From positions 1-15,543 of the forward strand of contig WQRN01000029.1 in assembly GCA_009786715.1 (NCBI GenBank): a stretch of DNA of 15,543 bases, given 5' to 3'. Positions 1 through 7,384 of the stretch are shown one piece after another. The notes beneath the pieces were generated by a model. It had not been told where the DNA came from. It saw only the letters and a list, made by a program, of their open reading frames with translations, and made no database searches. The first letter of the stretch is position 1, and each line of letters begins with the position of its first letter. The position numbers and the translations under genes were made by a program. Source of the stretch: Treponema sp. GTDB taxonomy: Bacteria; Spirochaetota; Spirochaetia; Treponematales; Breznakiellaceae.

Positions 1-312
1 AGAAAAAGCTTGAATTTAACGCAGAAAGAATTTGCCCAAAAGATATGTGTCTCAACTTCATTTCAAACATTGACAGAACTAGGCAAGAAAAAAGTCCTAG
101 ACCGGCACATCAAGCTTATTGTTACCGCCTTTGGGGTAAACGAAGCATGGCTGCGTACCGGAGAAGGGGAAATGTACGAAAAAGACGTCACCCCGGACTA
201 TAAAATTACCGATACCGTAAACATATTTAAGCAATTAAACCCCTATTTTCAGGATTTTATCCTTGATCAAATGCAAAAACTGCTGGAATACGAGAAAAAA
301 GAAGGGAAATAA
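1..312 (+). CDS. XRE-family helix-turn-helix regulator, 5' end cut by window edge
   Basis: This is a small DNA-binding protein of the Cro/C1 (XRE) type, seen only from within its helix-turn-helix. The frame is open from base 1 and reads RKSLNLTQKEFAQKICVS, a typical start of the HTH. The segment GVNEAWLRTGEGEMYE follows, matching the usual end of the XRE domain in phage-like and host regulators. A TTG at position 10 could be taken as a start, but it would cut the first helix, so the true start lies upstream of the window. The recognition helix region (STSFQTLTELGKKKV) is somewhat divergent from the common S-x-S-x-I-x-x-I-E-x-G-K-R pattern. The C-terminal tail of about 45 residues is not recognisable and ends lysine-rich (EYEKKEGK). 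Its targets are unknown. It is separated from aroA by 97 bases holding a promoter, so it is probably not co-transcribed with it. Confidence 0.75.
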   Translation, partial: RKSLNLTQKEFAQKICVSTSFQTLTELGKKKVLDRHIKLIVTAFGVNEAWLRTGEGEMYEKDVTPDYKITDTVNIFKQLNPYFQDFILDQMQKLLEYEKKEGK

Positions 313-374
313 AGCGGGAAAGTAACTCTGATACAGAAATCGTCCCAATTATTACCCTTAGAAGGAAAAATCGA

Positions 375-402
375 TTTAGATCAATTCGGAGTGTGATATA
401 AT
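375..402 (+). promoter_or_regulatory. Sigma-70 promoter of aroA with perfect extended -10
   Basis: A perfect -10 box TATAAT sits at 397-402, preceded by TGA at 394-396, giving the full extended -10 TGATATAAT. A weak -35 (TTTAGA, 375-380, four of six matches) lies 16 bases upstream. The last base of the -10 is only 7 bases before the aroA ATG at 410, so transcription should begin at or next to the start codon. Confidence 0.7.
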
Positions 403-409
403 AACAACT

Positions 410-1810
410 ATGAATACCATCATCACCCCGCATAAGTTCACCGGTACGGTAAAAATCCCCGCTTCAAAATCGCACACCATCAGACAGCTGTTGATAGCCA
501 CTCTCGCAGATGGTGAATCAATTATTAAAAACCCTCTCGATTCACTGGACACCCGCTCTTGCATCGAAGCTTGTAAAATTTTCGGCGCTCAAATAACCGA
601 GGTCTATGGTGATGATAAAAAACTCGCCTCTCTTAGAATAATTGGTAATAACAATTTTAAGTATCTTTCGAATCAGCAGTTTTCTTGTTGTTCTACGGAA
701 AAGCCAACTATAAAAACTCCATGTAACTCCGTGACCTCCGTGGTTAATTCTTCTAAAATCGATGTAGGCAATTCAGGCACAACTCTATACCTCGCGCTTG
801 CCATCGCAGGGCTTCAATCGCGGAAAATTGAGTTTACCGGCGATGAATCAATCCAAAAACGCAGCGCGGCGCCGCTTCTTAACGCGTTGACCGGGCTTGG
901 CGTTCAAACAGAGAGCAATAACGGCTGCGCGCCGATTTCCATCAAAGGCCCATTTTCAGGCGGCATGGTGAGCCTTCCATGTCCCACAAGTCAGTACCTT
1001 ACAGCGCTGTTAATCGCCTCTCCTCTTGCTCCTGCCGGTACGGTTACTAAAATTGATGTTCCTCTGCTTAATGAAAAGCCTTATATAGAAATGACTCTTT
1101 CTTACCTGGAAAAATACCTGGTGTCAGTCACCCATAAAGAAAATCAAAAATATATTATGAAAACACAAAAAGGCGGGTATTATTTTGAAATACCCGGCGG
1201 ATCATCTTGGAGTTCATTTTCTTCCATTGTACCTGGTGATTTTTCATCAGCCGCTTTCCCTGCCGCTGCCGCCGCTGTTACCGGAGGGCCTGTATCATTG
1301 ATTGGTCTTGATTTTAAAGATACTCAAGGGGATAAATTCTTTTTTAATATGCTGGAAAAAATGGGTTGTTCTGTTAAAATTGATGAAAATGACAATAACG
1401 GCCATCTTGTCACAATATCACGCGATAAACCTCTTTCCGGCGGCACTTTTGATCTGAATGAAACACCGGATTTGCTTCCTGCGGCGGCGGTGGTTGCTGC
1501 GTACGCTGAAGGCGATACTTCTCTGATGAATGTAGCCCATGCGCGCATCAAAGAGACAGATCGTATTGCTGTAATATCGCATGAACTGGCAAAGCTTGGA
1601 GTCTGTTGTACGGAATTACCGGATGGAGTGATAATTCATGGTAAAGGAGCGCTGTCTCCCTCTGGAAATCCTGTTATTGACGGCCATAACGATCACCGGA
1701 TTGTCATGGCTTTTGCCGTATCGGCGCTCGGAAGCCCGGTTCCTGTTGAAATTACCTCTTCTGAATGCGCGGATGTTACTTACCCTGGTTTTTTATCAAT
1801 TTTAGGCTGA
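410..1810 (+). CDS. aroA: 3-phosphoshikimate 1-carboxyvinyltransferase (EPSP synthase)
   Basis: The enzyme joins phosphoenolpyruvate to shikimate 3-phosphate to give EPSP, the sixth step of the shikimate pathway to chorismate and aromatic amino acids, in the cytoplasm. The 466 residues carry the family landmarks in order: PASKSHTIRQ (19-26) for K22/S23/R27 of E. coli; GNSGTT (120-125); QKRSAAPLL (R151, matching R124); TSQYLTALL (193-201); PGDFSSAAF (275-283); TPDLLPA (D354, matching D313); KETDR (381-385); and NDHR (427-430). Two usual residues differ: the arginine after GNAGTxM is Tyr127, and the lysine equivalent to K411 is Val456 in CADVTYPGF. An extra Ser/Thr/Cys-rich stretch at about 83-116 makes the protein longer than the usual 425-440. 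The ATG at 410 is the only start that keeps the first strand; the GGAG at 388-391 is too far away to be its ribosome binding site. Confidence 0.95.
   Translation: MNTIITPHKFTGTVKIPASKSHTIRQLLIATLADGESIIKNPLDSLDTRSCIEACKIFGAQITEVYGDDKKLASLRIIGNNNFKYLSNQQFSCCSTEKPTIKTPCNSVTSVVNSSKIDVGNSGTTLYLALAIAGLQSRKIEFTGDESIQKRSAAPLLNALTGLGVQTESNNGCAPISIKGPFSGGMVSLPCPTSQYLTALLIASPLAPAGTVTKIDVPLLNEKPYIEMTLSYLEKYLVSVTHKENQKYIMKTQKGGYYFEIPGGSSWSSFSSIVPGDFSSAAFPAAAAAVTGGPVSLIGLDFKDTQGDKFFFNMLEKMGCSVKIDENDNNGHLVTISRDKPLSGGTFDLNETPDLLPAAAVVAAYAEGDTSLMNVAHARIKETDRIAVISHELAKLGVCCTELPDGVIIHGKGALSPSGNPVIDGHNDHRIVMAFAVSALGSPVPVEITSSECADVTYPGFLSILG
715..742 (+). repeat. Three near-copies of a 9-bp unit inside aroA
   Basis: AACTCCATG (715-723), AACTCCGTG (725-733) and ACCTCCGTG (734-742) are near-identical 9-bp units, with one extra T after the first. 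They lie in the non-conserved segment of aroA (protein TPCNSVTSVV) just before the GNSGTT motif. The reading frame is kept. They may mark a small repeat element inserted in frame. Confidence 0.7.
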
Positions 1811-1837
1811 TAAGCCCTTATTTCTCCAAAATATTTG

Positions 1838-1866
1838 TTGACGATTACAGATTATAAGAGTATTAT
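1838..1866 (+). promoter_or_regulatory. Sigma-70 promoter of the CIA30-like lipoprotein gene
   Basis: TTGACG (1838-1843, five of six) and TATTAT (1861-1866, five of six) are separated by exactly 17 bases. Transcription should start near 1873, giving a leader of about 70 bases before the ATG at 1944. It gives this gene transcription independent of aroA. Confidence 0.7.
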
Positions 1867-1901
1867 GATTCTACTAGGTTTTCTACGGCCTTGTAAATTC
1901 G

Positions 1902-1924
1902 GGGCAATTCTGCCCTTATCTTTT
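1902..1924 (+). terminator. Leader hairpin followed by T-rich run (attenuator or aroA terminator)
   Basis: GGGCA (1902-1906) pairs perfectly with TGCCC (1911-1915) around the loop ATTC. A further G-T wobble pair (1901/1916) can extend it, and TTATCTTTT follows. It lies downstream of the promoter at 1838-1866 and 8 bases before the Shine-Dalgarno. It could therefore end aroA read-through, attenuate the lipoprotein transcript, or simply structure the leader. The stem is short for a strong terminator. Confidence 0.45.
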
Positions 1925-1943
1925 AGTATTCGGAGGTAATTTC

Positions 1944-2561
1944 ATGAAAAACTTTCTAAAAATGTTTGTTTTGATCTTGTGCGGAGCGCTTTGCGCTGTT
2001 ATTCTCTCATGCGGTTCAACAGGCGGAGCTGCTGCAGACACAGGGACAGGACCCGGCGTTCTTGCAACCGGCGAATGGATGGCTTTTAACGATGTAAATG
2101 ATAAAGGTTCATCTACTTCTACAATTACCAGCGCTGAAGAAGTGATTGATGGTAAAACAGTAATGGTTCACCATGTTGTCGGGAATGTCACAACGCAATT
2201 CCAGTATGGTTTTGCCGGTTGGGGACTTGATGCTGATACTGATACAATCGAGCGTTATAAAACAGCAAAAGTTCTTTCTTTCTGGATTAAAGGCGATGGA
2301 AAAGCCTATAGTATCAAATTTAAAACCAGTAATGTACGCGATTATGGATACTTTGAATATCGTTTTGCCACAGAAGCCGACACCCCGTTATATGTAGAAG
2401 TTCCTATTACTTTCTTTATGCAGCCAAGCTGGGCCGAGATTGTAAGAAAAAATCAACTTTTGGTTACCGGTGTTGAATGGCAGACTCATGAAAGCTGGAG
2501 AAAACTCGGAAATTCAAATCCTTTCGAAATTAAAATTTGGAATTTCATGGTTCACCAGTAA
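1944..2561 (+). CDS. Lipoprotein with CIA30/carbohydrate-binding-like domain
   Basis: A secreted lipoprotein of 205 residues. The start is well supported: GGAGGT at 1932-1937 lies 6 bases before the ATG. Residues 1-22 are a signal peptide ending ILSC, so Cys23 is the likely lipidation site, with a low-complexity Gly/Ala/Thr linker up to about residue 40. The rest looks like a single beta-sandwich. The segments FQYGFAGWGLD, LSFWIKGDGKAYSIKFKT and PSWAEIVRKNQ resemble CIA30 (complex I intermediate-associated protein 30) and CBM11-type jelly-roll folds, in which this kind of domain binds carbohydrate or acts as a scaffold. No catalytic motif is visible. It has its own promoter and does not belong to the importer operon that starts about 110 bases downstream, although a sugar-binding role would fit that neighbourhood. 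Function is unproven. Confidence 0.85.
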   Translation: MKNFLKMFVLILCGALCAVILSCGSTGGAAADTGTGPGVLATGEWMAFNDVNDKGSSTSTITSAEEVIDGKTVMVHHVVGNVTTQFQYGFAGWGLDADTDTIERYKTAKVLSFWIKGDGKAYSIKFKTSNVRDYGYFEYRFATEADTPLYVEVPITFFMQPSWAEIVRKNQLLVTGVEWQTHESWRKLGNSNPFEIKIWNFMVHQ

Positions 2562-2600
2562 TTCTTTAGAGCGGTTAACTGGAACAGGATTCAGGAACCC

Positions 2601-2629
2601 TTCTCACAAAGATAATAGCTATGTATGAT
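2601..2629 (+). promoter_or_regulatory. Candidate promoter of the importer operon
   Basis: TATGAT (2624-2629, five of six) is preceded at 17 bases by TTCTCA (2601-2606, four of six). The start codon of the first operon gene is at 2670, so the leader would be about 35 bases. The 108-base gap 2562-2669 contains no clear terminator for the upstream gene. Confidence 0.5.
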
Positions 2630-2637
2630 ATGCATAG
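2619..2637. promoter_or_regulatory. Palindrome overlapping the operon -10 (candidate operator)
   Basis: CTATGTATGATATGCATAG is a 19-base near-palindrome centred on 2628, with seven of nine positions pairing, including outer arms CTATG/CATAG. It covers the whole -10 box TATGAT, so a bound dimeric repressor would block the polymerase. No regulator gene is linked in the operon. Confidence 0.4.
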
Positions 2638-2669
2638 ATTAATTTCATGAATAAAGGCTGTCAGGGAAT

Positions 2670-5561
2670 ATGGATGAGAAAACTTCTAAACTTAGATTTT
2701 TGATTATTGTCGCGGTAGTTATTATAGTCGCGGTTTTAATCATCGTTGTCGCCGGAAGGCAGGACCCGGATTTTTCAGCAAAATACGCCGGTTTCGATCT
2801 TAGCGGCGCGAGTACCGGGAGAACTAATACATATTCCCGCTACATGGAACGTCACGCAGAGGCGCCCGCCGGGAGAAGAGATATTTCGATCAATCTTTTT
2901 TCATGGACTTCTGCGCAGGGTGTTTCCGCGATTGAGAATTTTGAAGGTGAAGCAAGGGTTTTACGAACAGAAGAAATAAGTTCTGTGGAATATACATTCA
3001 ATGTAGAACAAGCAGGACTCTATTTTATTCGAATGGAATATTTCCCTCTCCAATCAAGAGGTATAGCCGTAGAGCGCGCTCTCTATATCAACGGGGAGAT
3101 TCCCTTTCTTGGCGCCGACAGACTTTCATTCCAGCGCGTTTGGGGTGACGGAGGAAGCAGCCGTTTCGACAATCAGGGAAACGAAATTCGTCCGTCACAG
3201 GTTGAGAAGCCGCGCTGGGAGAGCGCATGGTTCAGAGACGCGCTTGGCTATATTACAGATCCTTATGCTTTTTATTTCAGGCAGGGCACAAATACCATCA
3301 GACTTACAGGCGTAAATGAGCCTGTCGCAATCCGCTCTCTTATTTTAAGAGCTCCTTCCGAAACTCCCTCATACAGCGAATATATTTCTGACACGGATTT
3401 AAGCCGGTTTCAAAATGCGCGTAACAATTATACATTAAAGATTCAAGGTGAAAGATCCTCGCGCAGATCGGATCCTTCGCTGTATCCGATTTACGATCGT
3501 TCATCCGGCGCAACGGAGCCTCCAAGCGTCGCGAGAATCAGGCTTAATATGATTGGAGGACAGAGCTGGCGCGTTGCCGGACAATGGATTGAATGGGAAT
3601 TTGATGTTCCGGAAAATGGAATGTACCGTATTTCCATGAAGGGAAGGCAGAATTATAACCGCGGTTTTGTTTCGAACCGCACATTTATGATTAACGGAGA
3701 TATTCCGGTTCAGGAACTTGCGTCCGTGCCTTTTGTTTACACTAATAAATGGGTTCTTAATACCCTCGGCGATAAAAACGGCGATTTTTTCTTCCCGCTG
3801 GCAGCCGGCTCTCATACCCTGCGTGTTCAGGCGACACTCGGCGGCATGGGTGAAATGTTAAATGTTATGGAAGAAAGCGTTTTCCGCCTGAATACGATTT
3901 ACCGTAAAATACTGGTTTTAACCGGTCCCGAACCCGATATTTACCGCGATTACCGCGTTGATTATGTTTATCCCGAAGTTATCGAGGCGATGGCTTTAGA
4001 AAGCAAAATTCTTTACAAACTTGTCGATGATTTAACCCGCTATTCAGGCGAGCGCAGCGCGCAAGCCGCCGCTACATTAACTCTCGCGCGTCAGCTCGAG
4101 CTGTTCGTAAGACGCCCGGATAAAATTCCCAGAATGTTAGTCAACTTTAAGCAGAATATTTCATCTTTAGGCGACAATTTGCTGGCTCTCTCACAGTCGC
4201 AGCTTGATGTTGACTTTATAGTTATCAGCGCAGCCGAAGCAAGGCTGCCGCAGGTAAGAGAAAATTTCTTTGTTACCGCTTCGCATGAGATTCGTTCATT
4301 CTTCGCGTCGTTCTTTGTTGATTATAACAATCTCGGCGACTTCCACGCCAAAGGCGCCAATGTCATCAATGTGTGGATACTTGCCGGACGCGATCAAAGT
4401 ACAATATTAAAAGCGATGATAGACGATACTTTTACTCCGTTAACAGGAATAAGGGTAAATGTTAAACTTGTCGCCGCCGACGCTGTTATGCCCGCTGTTG
4501 TCGCCGGCACCGGTCCTGATATGGCGCTTACTCTGCCTCAGGGAGATCCGGTCAATTACGCTATCCGAAAGGCAGTTATCGATCTTTCTAAGTTCCCTGA
4601 TTTTGAAGAAGCTGTGCAGGACTTACACCACAGCGTTATTACTCCTTTCACATTCCAGGGCGGAGTGTACGGGCTTCCTGAAACGCAGTACTTCCATGTA
4701 ATGTTCTACAGAAAAGATGTTTTAAGCGAGTTGAATATTAAAATTCCTGATACATGGGACGATCTTATCAACATTCTTCCCATTATCCAAAAAAGTAATA
4801 TGAACGTAGGCATCCCTTCCGTTGCAACTAACGTGCAGACAGCTATCGACTTCTCCAACTTCCTTGCGCATCTGTTCCAGCGCGACGGGCGAATGTATAA
4901 CGAAAACGGTTCGCGCACTCTTCTGGACAGCGAGATCGCCATCGAAGCGTTTGATGTTTATACAAAGTTCTTTACGCATTATAAGACGCCTGTTGTTTAC
5001 GATTTTGTTAACCGCTTCCGTACAGGTGAAATGCCGCTTGCGTTTGCGGATTATTCAAACTTCAATACTCTGGAAGTCTTCGCGCCTGAGCTTCGCGGAC
5101 TTTGGGGTTTCGCGAGAATGCCGGGTTTACCGAGACCGGACGGCAGTATAAACAGATCTGTTTCCGTTGGTACTTTAGCGTCAATGATTTTCTCTGACAG
5201 TAAACAACCGGATTTAGCTTGGGAATTTTTAAAGTGGTGGATCAGCGCTGATACTCAGCTAAGATTCGGGCGGGAGCTGGAAAGTATAATGGGCGCCGCG
5301 GCGCGTTATCCGACAGCGAATTATGCCGCGTTCAAACGGCTTTCGTGGGGTTCCGAGCAAATGGCGGTTCTTGACGAACAGCGCCAGTGGACAGTCGGAA
5401 TACCGGAAGTGCCGGGCGGTTACTTTGTAAGCCGTCATATTACAAACGCGGCGCGCCGCATTCTGAATGAAGGTCAGGATACGCGGGAAACCCTGTTGGA
5501 TTACACGCTCACAATTAATGATGAGCTGATAAAAAAACGCAAAGAATTCGGTCTGGAGTAG
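2670..5561 (+). CDS. Membrane-anchored, multidomain ABC sugar-binding protein (963 aa)
   Basis: This is a solute-binding protein for a type I sugar ABC importer, more than twice the usual 400-450 residues. Residues 8-28 are one hydrophobic segment with no clear cleavage site or lipobox, so it is probably an uncleaved membrane anchor with the rest outside. Two related beta-sandwich domains follow at about 85-228 and 252-390. They share VEYTFNVEQAGLYFIRMEY/IEWEFDVPENGMYRISMKG, then YINGEIP/MINGDIP, then GTNTIRL/GSHTLRV, and look like CBM6/35-type modules. A mainly helical stretch (about 425-550) leads to a family 1 binding domain (about 563-963). That domain has GVYGLPETQYFHVMFYRKDV (666-685), PDTWDDL (693-699), GEMPLAFADY (786-795) and LAWEFLKWW. 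AGGGA (2663-2667) is only 2 bases from the ATG, so initiation may be weak or use AAAGG at 2653-2657. The next gene starts 9 bases after the stop. The ligand is not readable from sequence. Confidence 0.9.
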   Translation: MDEKTSKLRFLIIVAVVIIVAVLIIVVAGRQDPDFSAKYAGFDLSGASTGRTNTYSRYMERHAEAPAGRRDISINLFSWTSAQGVSAIENFEGEARVLRTEEISSVEYTFNVEQAGLYFIRMEYFPLQSRGIAVERALYINGEIPFLGADRLSFQRVWGDGGSSRFDNQGNEIRPSQVEKPRWESAWFRDALGYITDPYAFYFRQGTNTIRLTGVNEPVAIRSLILRAPSETPSYSEYISDTDLSRFQNARNNYTLKIQGERSSRRSDPSLYPIYDRSSGATEPPSVARIRLNMIGGQSWRVAGQWIEWEFDVPENGMYRISMKGRQNYNRGFVSNRTFMINGDIPVQELASVPFVYTNKWVLNTLGDKNGDFFFPLAAGSHTLRVQATLGGMGEMLNVMEESVFRLNTIYRKILVLTGPEPDIYRDYRVDYVYPEVIEAMALESKILYKLVDDLTRYSGERSAQAAATLTLARQLELFVRRPDKIPRMLVNFKQNISSLGDNLLALSQSQLDVDFIVISAAEARLPQVRENFFVTASHEIRSFFASFFVDYNNLGDFHAKGANVINVWILAGRDQSTILKAMIDDTFTPLTGIRVNVKLVAADAVMPAVVAGTGPDMALTLPQGDPVNYAIRKAVIDLSKFPDFEEAVQDLHHSVITPFTFQGGVYGLPETQYFHVMFYRKDVLSELNIKIPDTWDDLINILPIIQKSNMNVGIPSVATNVQTAIDFSNFLAHLFQRDGRMYNENGSRTLLDSEIAIEAFDVYTKFFTHYKTPVVYDFVNRFRTGEMPLAFADYSNFNTLEVFAPELRGLWGFARMPGLPRPDGSINRSVSVGTLASMIFSDSKQPDLAWEFLKWWISADTQLRFGRELESIMGAAARYPTANYAAFKRLSWGSEQMAVLDEQRQWTVGIPEVPGGYFVSRHITNAARRILNEGQDTRETLLDYTLTINDELIKKRKEFGLE

Positions 5562-5569
5562 GGGGATAA

Positions 5570-6502
5570 ATGAGTCTTAAAAATTATTTTATCAAAATAA
5601 GAGAGAAAGACGAATACAGAGCGAGAGATATATACAGGCATAGGGTTTGTTATCTTTTTCTTGCTCCTTACGCTGTCGTCTTTCTTCTTTTCTACGTTGC
5701 TCCCGTTATCATATCGCTCTTTTTAAGTTTTACGTATTTTAATGTTCTTGAACCGCCGAAATTTATCGGACTTCGCAATTACATCAATCTGTTGTTAGCC
5801 GACGATGTTTTTTTAATATCAATGAAAAACACATTTATCATGGCGGCGATTACGGGGCCGATTGGCTACATAATGGCGTTTTTATTCGCATGGTTTATCA
5901 ATGAATTGCCGCGCTATATCCGCGCTTTCGTAACATTGGTTTTTTACGCGCCTTCAATTTCCGGTTCGGTCTTCCTTATCTGGCTGTTGATTTTTTCAGG
6001 TGACGCGTATGGTTACGTAAACGCTATTTTAATGAACCTCGGCATTCTTGATTCGCCCGTTCTATGGCTTACGGATCCAAAGTACATGATGCCTGTAATC
6101 CTTATAGTCATCCTATGGATGAGTCTAGGCGCCGGCTTCCTTGCGTTCCTTGCCGGTCTTTCCACGATCGATCCGTCTCTTTATGAAGCCGGACTTGTAG
6201 ACGGTATCTCCAACCGCTGGCAGGAGCTGTGGTACATCACTCTGCCGAATATGAAGGGGATGCTAATGTTCGGCGCTGTTATGGCGATAACTCAGGCGTT
6301 CGGGGTCGCCGATGTTACAGTCCAGCTTGCCGGTTTCCCAAGTACGGATTACGCGGTTCATACGGTTGTAAATCATCTTGTTGATTACGGCTCTACGCGT
6401 TTCGAAATGGGTTATGCTTCTGCGATAGCTACGATATTGTTTTTCACAATGATTGTTCTTAACGCGGTTATTCAGAAAATGTTAAGCCGAGTAGGAACTT
6501 AA
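5570..6502 (+). CDS. Sugar ABC transporter permease, MalF/UgpA type (set 1)
   Basis: Inner-membrane subunit of the first importer, pairing with the permease encoded just downstream. The 310 residues have a cytosolic N-terminus of about 26 residues and six likely membrane segments (about 28-55, 87-110, 117-143, 172-197, 230-250, 281-303). The cytoplasmic EAA loop at about 206-226 (EAGLVDG, then ITLP) is the contact site for the ATPase. The run LAPYAVVFLLFYVAPVI in the first membrane segment is typical of the MalF/UgpA group. The spacing is operonic: the ATG lies 9 bases after the stop of the binding protein, with GGGGG (5561-5565) as ribosome binding site. Confidence 0.93.
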   Translation: MSLKNYFIKIREKDEYRARDIYRHRVCYLFLAPYAVVFLLFYVAPVIISLFLSFTYFNVLEPPKFIGLRNYINLLLADDVFLISMKNTFIMAAITGPIGYIMAFLFAWFINELPRYIRAFVTLVFYAPSISGSVFLIWLLIFSGDAYGYVNAILMNLGILDSPVLWLTDPKYMMPVILIVILWMSLGAGFLAFLAGLSTIDPSLYEAGLVDGISNRWQELWYITLPNMKGMLMFGAVMAITQAFGVADVTVQLAGFPSTDYAVHTVVNHLVDYGSTRFEMGYASAIATILFFTMIVLNAVIQKMLSRVGT

Positions 6503-6511
6503 GAGGTAGAT

Positions 6512-7384
6512 ATGAACAAGAAAATAAAAAAATTAGTCGGTGGAAAGAGACTAAACCGTTCTTACGGCGGCGATGCTTTTATCGTTGTGATTCTCACCCT
6601 ATTTGGATTGTTCTTCGTTTATCCGCTTGTCTTTGCGATCAATAACGCGTTTAAACCGTTGAATGAAATCTTCCTGTTTCCGCCTAAACTCTTTGTACAG
6701 CGTCCTACATTAAACAATTTCCAGGATTTGTTTATTTTAATGAGCAAATCATGGGTTACATTTTCGCGTTACATTTTTAATACGTTGTTTATAACTGTAG
6801 TCGGAACTGTCGGCCTTATCATTGTCGCCTCAATGGGCGCGTTTGTTGTTTCTAAGTATAAATTCCCCGGATCAAAGATTTTCTTCCAGGGCGTAATTAT
6901 AACCCTTATGTTCTCAACTTATGTAACCGCAATCCCTAATTACCTTGTTATGGCGGGTCTTGGCTGGGTTGATACATATCTTTCCGTTATAATTCCGGCG
7001 TTTGCGATGCCTATGGGATTCTTCCTTTTGAGGCAGTTTATAGACACGATACCGGACACTCTGCTGGAAGCCGCGAAGGTGGACGGCGCTAAAGAATTCC
7101 GTATCTTCATCTATATAATACTGCCGATGATTAAACCGGCGTGGCTTACCGTTATGATCTTCTCCGTTCAAAACTTGTGGAACGCGAGAGCGTCGGTCTT
7201 TATTTATTCTGAACAATTAAAAACGCTGCCTTACGCGCTCGGGCAAATTGCCGCGGCGGGTATTGCGCGTACAGGCGTCGCGGCTGCGGTAACGCTCTTT
7301 GTTATGATCGTTCCGCTTGTAATGTTTATATTCGCACAGAGCAATGTTCTGCAGACGATGGCAAGTTCGGGGATAAAAGAATGA
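6512..7384 (+). CDS. Sugar ABC transporter permease, MalG/UgpE type (set 1)
   Basis: Second inner-membrane subunit of importer 1. The 290 residues show FVYPLVFAINNAFKP at the end of the first membrane segment, a MalG/UgpE hallmark. They also have the substrate-channel region AFVVSKYKFPG (110-120) and the EAA loop EAAKVDGAKEF...ILP (186-205). The ATG follows the previous stop by 9 bases, with GAGGT at 6503-6507. The stop codon overlaps the start of the NHL gene (ATGA, 7381-7384), tying the propeller protein to transporter expression. Confidence 0.93.
   Translation: MNKKIKKLVGGKRLNRSYGGDAFIVVILTLFGLFFVYPLVFAINNAFKPLNEIFLFPPKLFVQRPTLNNFQDLFILMSKSWVTFSRYIFNTLFITVVGTVGLIIVASMGAFVVSKYKFPGSKIFFQGVIITLMFSTYVTAIPNYLVMAGLGWVDTYLSVIIPAFAMPMGFFLLRQFIDTIPDTLLEAAKVDGAKEFRIFIYIILPMIKPAWLTVMIFSVQNLWNARASVFIYSEQLKTLPYALGQIAAAGIARTGVAAAVTLFVMIVPLVMFIFAQSNVLQTMASSGIKE

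Noticed and set aside
10..312. Complete 100-residue protein starting at TTG 10
   Set aside because: The frame is open to the window edge and the TTG would remove part of the first HTH helix; the gene is cut by the window.
369..376. AATCGATT palindrome upstream of aroA as an operator
   Set aside because: An 8-base AT-rich palindrome is expected by chance and has no second copy nearby.
1805..1816. GGCT-GATA-AGCC stem at the aroA stop codon as a terminator
   Set aside because: It has only four pairs and a broken T-run; the hairpin at 1902-1915 is better, though also short.
1864..1869. TATGAT as the -10 of the lipoprotein promoter
   Set aside because: Its spacing to TTGACG would be 20 bases; TATTAT at 1861-1866 gives the optimal 17.
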